DNA of 25,146 nucleotides from CBFGRV01 sp965651265 (lineage in GTDB: Bacteria; Bacteroidota; Rhodothermia; Rhodothermales; VXPQ01): positions 1 to 25,146 of the forward strand of contig CBFGRV010000043.1 of the NCBI GenBank assembly GCA_965651265.1. The letters are read 5' to 3'. This document shows positions 7,636-14,798 of this stretch, in pieces (within the stretch, counting starts at the first letter, position 1; the number at the start of each line of letters is the position of its first letter). The notes below the pieces were generated by a model. The model made no database searches and was not told the DNA's origin. It was given only the letters and a program-made list of their open reading frames with translations. The translations under genes were made by a program, and so were the position numbers.

Positions 7636-8046
7636 ATGCTACGCACTTCACTTTTTAGCGCGATCATTCTCCTCCTCGCATTTATGGTAGCGCCGGCACA
7701 GGCGCAGGACGCGAGCCAGGCGCCCCCGTCCGAGCAGGAGAATATCGTGGACCCGGCCGCCCAGATTGCCGACGATGAACTCAAGTCAGTCGCAGCGGCC
7801 TTCGTTGCCCTGGAGGACCTGAAGGCGACCTACGAGGCGCGCCTGAGCGAGGCAGCCGATGATGAGGCGGCCGAGTCGGTCAAACAGGAGATGGACACGG
7901 CCAAGAATGAGACGCTCGCCAACGCCGGCGTTTCCGCCGAGCGCTACGAAGAGGTCTTGACCCTTGCACAGGTCGATCCTGAGCTGAATCAGCGCCTGCA
8001 GGCAGAGATTGCTGCCGTCAAAGAGGCGCAAGGATCCGGTTCATGA
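7636..8046 (+). CDS. Secreted DUF4168-like small helical protein
   Basis: This is a 136-residue protein from the ATG at 7636. The frame is open for 63 more codons upstream, but only this ATG puts a clean signal peptide first (hydrophobic residues 8-20, cleavage at AQA-QD near residue 24). The mature part of about 110 residues is acidic and helical, with the pattern 'DDELKSVAAAFVALEDLKATYEA', an 'AGVSAERYEEVLTLAQVDPELNQRL' segment (split here only for description) and a charged tail. This matches the DUF4168 family of small exported proteins of unknown role, where the segment before 'DPELNQRL' is characteristic. It is followed by a good intrinsic terminator and is probably monocistronic. No enzymatic function can be assigned. 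Confidence 0.85.
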   Translation: MLRTSLFSAIILLLAFMVAPAQAQDASQAPPSEQENIVDPAAQIADDELKSVAAAFVALEDLKATYEARLSEAADDEAAESVKQEMDTAKNETLANAGVSAERYEEVLTLAQVDPELNQRLQAEIAAVKEAQGSGS

Positions 8047-8088
8047 CAGGGACTTGTAGCTGACGGCGTAGAGCCTCGCCGCAAGAAG

Positions 8089-8125
8089 GGGCCGCATCGG
8101 ACATTCGTTCGGCGCGGCCCTTTTT
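8089..8125 (+). terminator. Intrinsic terminator after the DUF4168 gene
   Basis: GGGCCGC (8089-8095) pairs perfectly with GCGGCCC (8114-8120), followed at once by five T (8121-8125). The flanking AAG/TTT bases extend the helix on the DNA level. It lies 42 bases after the stop codon at 8046. Confidence 0.8.
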
Positions 8126-8129
8126 CATT

Positions 8130-8209
8130 ATGGTCCCTGGACCATGAAGCAGGAAAAGCCCTGGGGTCTGCGGGGGAGACCTCGGGCTTTACTAATCCTG
8201 CGGGTACCA
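8130..8209 (+). ncRNA. Candidate structured RNA element with alternative helices
   Basis: A nested helix can be read directly. TGGTCCC (8131-8137) pairs with GGG-T-ACCA (8202-8209, one bulge). GCAGGA (8149-8154) pairs with TCCTGC (8196-8201). AAAGCCC (8155-8161) pairs with GGGCTTT (8184-8190). GGGGTCT (8163-8169) pairs with AGACCTC (8177-8183) through one G-U pair, closing the 7-nt loop GCGGGGG. Together this is about 27 pairs in 79 nt, with an ACTAA bulge at 8191-8195. The outer 5' strand can instead pair locally with GACCAT (8140-8145), so two folds compete. No known RNA family is recognised. It could be a riboswitch or attenuator, a small RNA, or an extragenic palindrome. The strand is uncertain. 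Confidence 0.42.
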
Positions 8210-8257
8210 CGGACGGTGTATCGCGCCGGGGCGGATTTCCTTAACGTTCATTCGACA

Positions 8258-8282
8258 AAAATCGGCCATTTCGGCCCATTTT
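8258..8282. terminator. Hairpin with A/T flanks, possible bidirectional terminator
   Basis: AAAAT (8258-8262) pairs with ATTTT (8278-8282) and GGCC (8264-8267) with GGCC (8273-8276) around the loop ATTTC, with one C-C mismatch between the two helices. The U-rich ends on both strands resemble a weak bidirectional terminator. It sits in the 409-bp gene-free stretch 8047-8455, between the structured element at 8130-8209 and a small frame at 8456. Confidence 0.35.
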
Positions 8283-8455
8283 GAGGAGGTTTACGCAAGC
8301 CTGAAGATCAAACTACCTATTGGAGATGGGTGATCGATCCCACGAAAGATGAGCGCGTGATCCGAGACAAAATCCCACTTCTTCTCCTATGAATCTTGTC
8401 CGTGGGTCGTCGATACTCCGTCCATTCGCCATCGAACAGTAGACATTCTGATGTG

Positions 8456-8659
8456 ATGTTAGATCAGCTCTGCATTCGGCCGCTTCTGGACCTGATCAAG
8501 CAGGCCATGGATTGTGGTGTCATTAGCGGGTGGTCGGTCGAGGGGCCGCACCTTGTCCTGCTTAGAAACACAGAGAGGATAGCCTTGCGCCCTCTGACGG
8601 CAGGGCCCGTTCTGCGAGAGTGGATTTCCCAGGCCTCGCTGGAAGAGGCCGCGGCTTGA
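8456..8659 (+). CDS. Small hypothetical protein (67 residues)
   Basis: This is a short frame from the ATG at 8456; an in-frame TTG at 8396 would add 20 less protein-like residues. The predicted product has a soluble, alternating helix/strand composition (LLDLIKQAMDCG, then GWSVEGPHLVLLR, then GPVLREWISQASLEEA) that looks like a real small domain. It does not read like a reversed frame, and no gene occupies the opposite strand here. I recognise no family. There is no clear ribosome binding site. It ends 59 bases before the stop of the convergent antiporter gene. The long structured leader region upstream could belong to it. It may also be a chance open frame. Confidence 0.42.
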   Translation: MLDQLCIRPLLDLIKQAMDCGVISGWSVEGPHLVLLRNTERIALRPLTAGPVLREWISQASLEEAAA

Positions 8660-8718
8660 GCCGTGCGGCGCGGCGAGGACCGCGCACCCTGCGGTGAGCG
8701 CATCCCGCTAAAGGGGTT

Positions 8719-10626
8719 TCACGGATCGTGTCGATCTCGGAGCGACTCGGGGGAGTGCAGCTGCTGAGTCGAGGGCGAATCCTCGGACAGATCATCCGAC
8801 GCTTCTGGTTCGCTATTGTGCGATTCTGGATCAGGATGGGATTCAGGCGATCGTTCGTGGCCTGGATCGCCCGATGCCTCGCGAGATTTGCGCTTTCGAG
8901 CGAGGAATGGCAGTTGCGATTCGGCGCTCTCGCGAGCTTCCCCTTCGGGCGGATCGTAGATAAGGGTCACATAGTCGGGATCGGCGCTCCGCGAAACGCG
9001 AAAGGGACCTAGCCTCGGGGTCTCACCGGGGGGTGTGGAGTCAAGGAGATCTCCTATGGGCTGCTCCGACCAGGTTGGCCCAGGAATCCCAAAGAATCGA
9101 TGAAGCTGCCCAAGGCTTCGCTCCCGGTGAAAGTCGAGCTCGAGACCGAGTGGTAATGGTGGCGTCTCGGCGTAAGGATCGAACAAGCGGTCCATCAGCG
9201 GTTTCAGCCGGGAGCGCATAGCGACAAAGACGTGATCCCCCGGCCGCAAAGCGGTAGCACCGCGCGGCATGATGAGCGTGTTATCACGAACGAGAAGCGT
9301 TACGACCACGCTATCCGGAAGCGCGAGATCACGAAGGCGTTGACCGGCAACGCGCGCAGATGGGGCGACCGTATACTCCACGATCTCACCGTCCACGTTG
9401 CGAAGCGCGTCGATCTCGACCGATACGGGGGTCATCGGCTCGGCCGGCTCGGCAAGACCCAGCCAACGCGCCACGAGCGGCAGCGACCACCCCTGCGTGA
9501 GGGCTGAAACCAGCACCACAAAAAACACGATATCGAAGATCATCTCGGCCCCCATCACGCCGGCCATGAGGGGGAAGGTGGCCAGCGTAATCGGGACGGC
9601 TCCCTTCAGGCCGACCCAGGCTATGAGAGCCAATTCGCGCGGCTGAAAGCGGAACGGCATGGCCGACACCAGCACGGTCAGGGGACGCGCCACGAAGATC
9701 AGAGCGGCGGAAACCAGGAGACCGTTGACGGTGACGGCCGCCAGGCGGCTCGGAAAGCTCAGGAGGCCGAGAACCATGAAGAGGACGATCTGACTCAGCC
9801 ATGCCGCGGCATCGTGAAACAGGAAGATGCCCCGCTTGAACACGGACAGGCGGTTGTGCATCACGATTCCGGCCAGGTACACCGCCAGAAACCCGCTACC
9901 ACTCAGCACGGCCGCGACGCCGAAGGAGAGCAGACCAAAAGCGAGAACGATGAGCGGGTAGAGCCCCGGATAATCCAGGTTGATACGGTTCGTCATCGAG
10001 GCGCCGATGTAGCCGACGGCCACGCCGGACAGCGCACCCACGCCGAACTGCAGAAACAGAAATTCGATGAATTGCGGGATAGTCGCTGCATTCCCGATGA
10101 TCAGTTCGACGAGCGCCACCGTCAAAAAGATGGCCATGGGGTCGTTCGACCCGCTCTCGACCTCGAGCGTGGCGGCCAGCCGATCGTCGAGTTTCTGGCC
10201 GCTCGTCCGCAGTATGGAGAAGACCGCGGCCGCATCTGTGGACCCGACGATAGACCCCAGGAGCAGTCCGTGGGTCAGCGGCATATCGAGAATCCAGCTC
10301 GCAGCCAGCCCCGTCAGGAGGGACGTCAGGACGACTCCGAGCGTAGCAAGCGAGAGGGCGGGCTTCCACGCGGCTCGGACGGACTCCATCGAAGTCCGAA
10401 GACCGCCATCGAACAAGATGAGAGCGAGCGCGACGCTGGTGATGTTGTTCGCGAACGCGTAGTCCTCGAACGCGATGCCAAGAACCCCTTCGGAGCCGGC
10501 CAGCATACCGACCCCCAGGAAGAGCACGAGCACCGGCATACCAAGCCGCGCCGCGAATTTGCTGGAGGCGATGCCGACGAGCAGAAGCACCCCGATTACT
10601 AAGAGGATGACGCCTATAGGGGTCAT
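8719..10626 (-). CDS. nhaP2: CPA1-family K+/H+ (or Na+/H+) antiporter, NhaP2/CvrA type
   Basis: This 635-residue membrane protein exports K+ or Na+ in exchange for protons. Residues 1-390 form about 12 hydrophobic segments of a Na_H_Exchanger domain, with GSTDAAA (128-134) and the transport-site block ESGSNDP (157-163, carrying the conserved N161-D162 pair). Residues about 400-475 form a TrkA-C (RCK-C) regulatory domain (RLRDLALPDSVVVTLLVRD, then RPGDHVFV). A further region at about 490-560 resembles the C-terminal domain of NhaP2 proteins. Residues 560-635 are an unusual acidic, Ser/Pro/His/Glu-rich, probably disordered tail that makes the protein longer than the roughly 580 residues usual for the family. 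The start at 10626 gives a first helix immediately. Whether K+ or Na+ is carried cannot be told from sequence. Confidence 0.92.
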   Translation of the reverse strand: MTPIGVILLVIGVLLLVGIASSKFAARLGMPVLVLFLGVGMLAGSEGVLGIAFEDYAFANNITSVALALILFDGGLRTSMESVRAAWKPALSLATLGVVLTSLLTGLAASWILDMPLTHGLLLGSIVGSTDAAAVFSILRTSGQKLDDRLAATLEVESGSNDPMAIFLTVALVELIIGNAATIPQFIEFLFLQFGVGALSGVAVGYIGASMTNRINLDYPGLYPLIVLAFGLLSFGVAAVLSGSGFLAVYLAGIVMHNRLSVFKRGIFLFHDAAAWLSQIVLFMVLGLLSFPSRLAAVTVNGLLVSAALIFVARPLTVLVSAMPFRFQPRELALIAWVGLKGAVPITLATFPLMAGVMGAEMIFDIVFFVVLVSALTQGWSLPLVARWLGLAEPAEPMTPVSVEIDALRNVDGEIVEYTVAPSARVAGQRLRDLALPDSVVVTLLVRDNTLIMPRGATALRPGDHVFVAMRSRLKPLMDRLFDPYAETPPLPLGLELDFHRERSLGQLHRFFGIPGPTWSEQPIGDLLDSTPPGETPRLGPFRVSRSADPDYVTLIYDPPEGEARESAESQLPFLARKRKSREASGDPGHERSPESHPDPESHNSEPEASDDLSEDSPSTQQLHSPESLRDRHDP

Positions 10627-10721
10627 GTAGGCCGGGCTGAACGAACAGGTTCACGAATCTATGCGTGACGCATCCGCTAATGCGGCGTTCCCGAGCCTCC
10701 TGGCGCCCTTGCGGGAAGGGG

Positions 10722-10752
10722 GTTTCTTCGCGCGATCGCCGTTACAAGAAAC
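10722..10752. other. Hairpin in the 151-bp gap between antiporter and DsbA-family genes
   Basis: GTTTCTT (10722-10728) is an exact inverted copy of AAGAAAC (10746-10752); the 17-base loop contains the 8-bp palindrome GCGATCGC (10732-10739). There is no T run, so it is a poor terminator. No gene is visible in 10627-10777. Confidence 0.25.
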
Positions 10753-10777
10753 ATCCAGCAGGCATGCTACTCGCCGG

Positions 10778-11434
10778 TTAGCCCCCTGCGTCCTGCGATG
10801 CATCCGCGGCCGAGGTGATTTCCTCGAGAATCCCGCGAAATGTGTCGGTCGGATGCGCTCCCTGGACGGCGTAGCGGCTATCGAATACGAACGTCGGCAC
10901 GGCTCGAATCCCCAAGCGCTGGGCGTATTCGATGCCGCGGCGGACTGCGTCCCGCCCTTCGCTGGACGCCAGAAAGGCCTCCGTGCGAGCTTTGTCCATC
11001 CCCACGCGTGCGGCCGCATCCGCCAGATAGACCGGATCGGCGACGTTCGCACCCTCCGAGAAATGACTTTCAAACAGCTTCTCGGCCAGAGCGCCCTGCG
11101 TCTCGGCACCGTACTCGGACAGGGCGTGGTGGAGAAGTCTGTGGGCCGTGAACGTGTTCACGGCCTGTGCGATATCGAATCGCATCTCGAGACCCTCTTG
11201 AGCACCGACTTCGGCGGCCTGGCGCGTCATCGAATCGGACAAGTCACCGTACCGTTCGCGTAGACGCTCCTTCACCGGAACGGGCGTTTGTGGCAGTGTA
11301 GGATCGAGCTGGTAGGGCCTGAAGACGACCTCCGGCCGCTCATCGGGTGACAGCTCTTCAAGGGCCGTCCTGAAGCGCTTATGGCCAATGTAGCACCAGG
11401 GGCAGGCGATATCGGAGTAGATTTCAACTTTCAT
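10778..11434 (-). CDS. FrnE-like DsbA-family oxidoreductase
   Basis: This 218-residue protein of the DsbA/FrnE thioredoxin-fold family has the redox motif CPWC at residues 11-14, right after the first strand (MKVEIYSDIA), the long helical insertion typical of DsbA, and the cis-proline loop AVPTFVF near residue 180. The GAHPTDTF block near the C-terminus is characteristic of FrnE. There is no signal peptide, so it is cytosolic, as for other FrnE proteins. I choose the ATG at 11434 over the in-frame start at 11473 because the strand begins there and AGGT lies just upstream. It may act as a thiol-disulfide oxidoreductase in oxidative stress; the substrate is unknown. It is divergent from the polymerase gene across 228 bp. 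Confidence 0.92.
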   Translation of the reverse strand: MKVEIYSDIACPWCYIGHKRFRTALEELSPDERPEVVFRPYQLDPTLPQTPVPVKERLRERYGDLSDSMTRQAAEVGAQEGLEMRFDIAQAVNTFTAHRLLHHALSEYGAETQGALAEKLFESHFSEGANVADPVYLADAAARVGMDKARTEAFLASSEGRDAVRRGIEYAQRLGIRAVPTFVFDSRYAVQGAHPTDTFRGILEEITSAADASQDAGG

Positions 11435-11662
11435 TGGACCTGACCGTTCGGGGCAGTATGCCGCATCGGCCATATGTTCTCTACGTACGCTATCAATGCA
11501 TCTCGACGGAAACCCGGCATCGAGTATCTATCCAACGCGTACCTCCCTGAAAGCTCCGGTGCAGGGCCGGATTCACGGCATGATCACGGTTGAGCCCATT
11601 GCGTATTATTAGCGGCTGATGATGCCTTAGAGACATCGGATTACGACGAGACAGGCGAGAGC

Positions 11663-12721
11663 ATGGCTGAGCGGGGAGACGACACTTCGAAAAAGTCCGG
11701 GAAAGGACGGGAAGTAATCCGAGCATCAGGGCGCGAGGTGTCCATCTCGAGTCCCGACAAGATCTTCTTCCCGGAGCTGGGCTACACGAAGCTGGACGTC
11801 ATCAACTACTACCTCGCCGTGGCAGACGGAGCGCTTCGAGGGGCGGGAGGCCGGCCGAACGTGCTCAAGCGCTATCCGGGCGGAATCCACGAAGAGTTTT
11901 TCTACCAGAAGCGGGCCCCGGCGTCGCGGCCCGACTGGGTGGAGGTGGTGACGATCCGCTTCCCGTCCGGCCGCTCTGCTGACGAGATCGTGCCGCGCGA
12001 TGCGGCGACGCTGGTTTGGATGGTGCATCTGGGATGCCTCGAGCTGCATCCTCATCCGGTTCGCGCCGAGGATCTCGATCATCCCGACGAGTTGCGCGTG
12101 GACCTTGATCCGGTGCCGGGTGTCGGATGGAGCCAGGTCCAGCAGGTTGCCAGAATCGCGGGCGAGGTCCTCCAGGATTTCGGGATGACGGGATGGCCCA
12201 AGACATCCGGCAAGCGCGGGATGCACGTGCTCGTTCGCATCGAGCAGCGATGGGGCTTTGATGATGTGCGCCGGGCGGCTCTGGCGTTCGCGCGGCAGGT
12301 TGAGCGCCGCGCACCGAAGCTGGCCACGAGCGCGTGGTGGAAGGAGGAGCGGCACGGCGTCTTCGTGGATTACAACCAGAATGCGAAGGACCGGACCGTG
12401 GCGTCGGCGTACTCCGTGCGGCCGACCCGCGAGGCCACGGTCTCCGCGCCGCTGTCCTGGGATGAGGTCGCCGAGTGCGAGCCCGGCGACTTTACGATGG
12501 CCAACATGCCGGACCGCTTCGCCGAGCTCGGGGATCGGCACGAGGGCATCGACGATGCGGTCTGCTCCATCGAGCCGCTGCTCGAGCTGGCGGATCGCCA
12601 GGCGGCGGATGGGCTTGGCGATGCCCCGTGGCCGCCCCACTACAGCAAGCAGGAGGGCGAACCGCCGAGAGCCCCGCCGTCGAAGCGAAAGGCCAGGGGA
12701 GGGGCCGATGAGAAGGACTAA
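11663..12721 (+). CDS. Stand-alone LigD-type primase-polymerase (Prim-PolC-like)
   Basis: This 352-residue archaeo-eukaryotic primase superfamily polymerase corresponds to the polymerase domain of LigD but is encoded alone. Catalytic aspartates are seen in VDLDP (D147, D149), the nucleotide-binding block KTSGKRGMH is at 180-188, and the third metal ligand D236 is in FVDYNQNAKDRT, about 89 residues later as in known LigD polymerase domains. SAYSVRP and SWDEV blocks follow. Residues 325-352 form a basic, proline-rich tail. Known relatives fill short gaps with (ribo)nucleotides during end joining or excision repair. It is convergent with a LigC-type ligase 21 bp away, and no Ku gene is visible in the window. 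The pairing matches mycobacterial Prim-PolC/LigC, which suggests a base-excision or gap-repair role. Confidence 0.92.
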   Translation: MAERGDDTSKKSGKGREVIRASGREVSISSPDKIFFPELGYTKLDVINYYLAVADGALRGAGGRPNVLKRYPGGIHEEFFYQKRAPASRPDWVEVVTIRFPSGRSADEIVPRDAATLVWMVHLGCLELHPHPVRAEDLDHPDELRVDLDPVPGVGWSQVQQVARIAGEVLQDFGMTGWPKTSGKRGMHVLVRIEQRWGFDDVRRAALAFARQVERRAPKLATSAWWKEERHGVFVDYNQNAKDRTVASAYSVRPTREATVSAPLSWDEVAECEPGDFTMANMPDRFAELGDRHEGIDDAVCSIEPLLELADRQAADGLGDAPWPPHYSKQEGEPPRAPPSKRKARGGADEKD

Positions 12722-12742
12722 GAGCAAGCGCCGTGGGAGACG

Positions 12743-13840
12743 CTAACTCCCGGTGATGGAGCCGGAGGCAAAGATCTCGTCGAAGTCGTAGGAGCGCACT
12801 TCTTCGAGCTGATCGTACCGGCAGTCGCGGGGCTGCTTGTCGGGGCGCCAGCGAACGAATGTGGTGCCGTGCCGGAAGCGATCCCCCTGCAGATGATCGT
12901 ACTTCACCTCGCAGACGCGCTCGAGCCGAAGCGGCTCCCACGAAAGGTCCTTGCCGGCACTCCAACGGCTTTCAGCGCCCGGCGTCCGCATGGTCTCATC
13001 GCGCTCTCCGAGCCAGGGGTGATTCTTCTCCGCATTCGTGCGGAGCGGGGCCAGCTCGCGAGCCAGCTCCTTGCGCCGCGCCATCGTAAAGGAGGCCGTG
13101 ACGCCGACGTGGTGCAGCACCCCATCATCGTCATACAGTCCAAGCAGCAGCGAGCCGATGGCGTCCGTCGTGTTCTTGTACCACCGAAAGCCGCCGACCA
13201 CGCAATCCGCTGTGCGTTCGTGCTTTACCTTGATCATCATGCGCTTGCCCGGCTGGTACGGCTCCCCGGGCGGTTTCAGAATGATCCCGTCCAATCCAGC
13301 GCCCTCAAACTGCTGGAACCACCGCTCACCCGTTTCGCGGTCTCGTGTGATGGGAGTCAGATAGATAGGGGGCGGAACGCGTTGCAGAAGGTCCTCGAGC
13401 CGAGCGCGACGTTTTTCTTGCGGCTCGGCCATGAGGTTCTCCCCGTCGACGGCGAGGAGATCGAAAGCGACGAACGAGGCCGGCGTCTCGGCCGCCAGTT
13501 TCTCAACGCGGGAGCGGGCGGGATGGAGGCGAAGCTGCAGGGCGTCGAAATCCAGGCCGCCGTCCGTCCGAATGATGATCTCTCCATCCACCACGCAGCC
13601 CGGCGGAAGCAGTTCGAGGCAGGCCTCGTGTACGTCTGGAAAGTAGCGATCGAAGGGCCTCTCATCGCGGCTCTGGATGTAGACATCCGAATCTCCCCGG
13701 AAGATCAGCGCCCGAAAGCCATCCCACTTCGGCTCGATGAGGTAATCGCCCTCCTTCGGTATGCGCCGGGCGAGCTTAGCCAGCATCGGCTTGATGGGCG
13801 GATCGAGGGGAAACGTCGTCTTTTTCTGTTGCTTGCTCAC
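12743..13840 (-). CDS. ligC: ATP-dependent DNA ligase, LigC type
   Basis: This 365-residue enzyme seals DNA nicks using ATP. Nucleotidyltransferase motifs are visible in order: EPKWDGFR at 36-43 with adenylated lysine K38, SRDERP at 57-62, VDGEI at 84-88, FVAFDLL at 123-129, GLDGIILK at 182-189 and MMIKVKH at 201-207. An OB-fold follows, ending with RFRHGTTFVRWRPDK at 321-335. There is no polymerase or phosphoesterase domain. The residues around the OB-fold (GSLLLGLYDDDG, and RWSAGKDLSWEPL) closely follow LigC-type enzymes. The start is a GTG at 13840 with GGAG five bases upstream. The partner polymerase is encoded convergently. Confidence 0.93.
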   Translation of the reverse strand: MSKQQKKTTFPLDPPIKPMLAKLARRIPKEGDYLIEPKWDGFRALIFRGDSDVYIQSRDERPFDRYFPDVHEACLELLPPGCVVDGEIIIRTDGGLDFDALQLRLHPARSRVEKLAAETPASFVAFDLLAVDGENLMAEPQEKRRARLEDLLQRVPPPIYLTPITRDRETGERWFQQFEGAGLDGIILKPPGEPYQPGKRMMIKVKHERTADCVVGGFRWYKNTTDAIGSLLLGLYDDDGVLHHVGVTASFTMARRKELARELAPLRTNAEKNHPWLGERDETMRTPGAESRWSAGKDLSWEPLRLERVCEVKYDHLQGDRFRHGTTFVRWRPDKQPRDCRYDQLEEVRSYDFDEIFASGSITGS

Positions 13841-13864
13841 CGATCTCCGTGTTGGATGGATGGA

Positions 13865-14797
13865 TTAATGTAGCGAAAGGGGCCGGATAGTGCCTCCGTA
13901 GGCCTCGTCGTCCGTCCCGATGAATAGCTCGACACGCCCGGGTTCCAGCTCGCGAATCGCGAGGCTCTCCACCTTGAATCCATCGATGGAGGCAAGGCGC
14001 TCGGGCGGATCGGAGAGGGCGACCCGTAGCTGATCCCCATCGGTGCGATGGATCCCCCCGATGCGCCAGACTACACTTCGGAAGGGCCCCGAGTCGACTT
14101 CCGAATCTTGCGTGGATGCGATGTAGATGCGACCGCTGGAATCGACGGCCAGGGCGGATACGGGCCGGGCATCGGGGCCGGAAGGATCGATGGTGGGCAG
14201 GAAGATCCGCCCGATCTCATCCCATCTTCCGATCTTCGATTCGGAGGGAGTGAGTGGCGTCCACATGAGCCACGTCCCCCTCTCACCATGCGCTCGCTCC
14301 GCAAACAGAAAATAGAACGATGCGCCCACGCGGATGACCTCTGCGGCCTCCACGTTGAATTGCGTACCCGGCCATGAATCGACAGGTCTGATGCGGAGCG
14401 TAGCGTTCTCGAGCTCGCCGATGAACATGCGACGGTATGCCGTGCCGTCGTCCCCGCTCTCGAGAAGGATGAACGTGTTCGAGCCGGGGATGCGCGCGAT
14501 GCTCTCGAGGTCGTGGCTCGGATCCGCGTTGGGTGGCCAGGCAGGCTCCAGTGCGTGCCAGATCGGGCCGCCTGCCGAATCGGGCAAGCGCACGATGCTC
14601 AGCCGCGGCCAGTCTAGCTCCTCCGGTACCTTGGCGTCGTGGACGACAAGAAAGGAATCCGCTGCGATCCAAGCGAGCCCGCTCACGTCAGTGGGGTGGG
14701 GCGCCTGCGCCGAGACCACCTGCGCGCAAATGATCCAGACCGCTGCGGCGAATCCAGCCGTCCCGAACGGTGCCTGAAGCCGTCGTCCTCCCGCCAT
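13865..14797 (-). CDS. Secreted phytase/esterase-like propeller protein
   Basis: This is a 310-residue exported protein. Residues 1-30 are a signal peptide ending VVSA-QAP. The mature part opens with DVSGLAWIAADSFLVVHDAK, includes HDLESIARIPGS and FNVEAAEVI, and closes with GFKVESLAIRE and FIGTDDEAYGG. These 'sGla', 'leSia' and 'vEsla' strands with acidic residues are the pattern of esterase-like phytase (propeller) domains and of SdiA-regulated-like propellers. It starts one base after the stop of the upstream lipoprotein gene, so the two propellers are co-translated and may form one envelope complex. No catalytic residues can be assigned confidently, and the fold call is by pattern. Confidence 0.78.
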   Translation of the reverse strand: MAGGRRLQAPFGTAGFAAAVWIICAQVVSAQAPHPTDVSGLAWIAADSFLVVHDAKVPEELDWPRLSIVRLPDSAGGPIWHALEPAWPPNADPSHDLESIARIPGSNTFILLESGDDGTAYRRMFIGELENATLRIRPVDSWPGTQFNVEAAEVIRVGASFYFLFAERAHGERGTWLMWTPLTPSESKIGRWDEIGRIFLPTIDPSGPDARPVSALAVDSSGRIYIASTQDSEVDSGPFRSVVWRIGGIHRTDGDQLRVALSDPPERLASIDGFKVESLAIRELEPGRVELFIGTDDEAYGGTIRPLSLH

Positions 14798-14798
14798 C

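Noticed and set aside
8200..8215. A GGGTACCAC stretch resembling the T-box antiterminator sequence.
   Set aside because: The T-box core has GGGTGG before ACC, which is missing, and no amino-acid or tRNA-synthetase gene follows.
9814..10602. A 262-codon plus-strand frame opposite the antiporter gene.
   Set aside because: It is an antisense frame with a charged, low-complexity product, and the antiporter reading is unambiguous.
11726..12727. A 333-codon minus-strand frame opposite the polymerase gene.
   Set aside because: The plus-strand frame has all LigD polymerase motifs; this one is His/Arg/Leu-rich and has no recognisable domain.
11663..13840. A frameshifted single LigD gene.
   Set aside because: The polymerase and ligase parts are on opposite strands and each has its own start and stop, so they are separate genes.
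12869..13873. A 334-codon plus-strand frame opposite the ligase gene.
   Set aside because: It is a shadow of the ligase, whose six motifs are intact on the minus strand.
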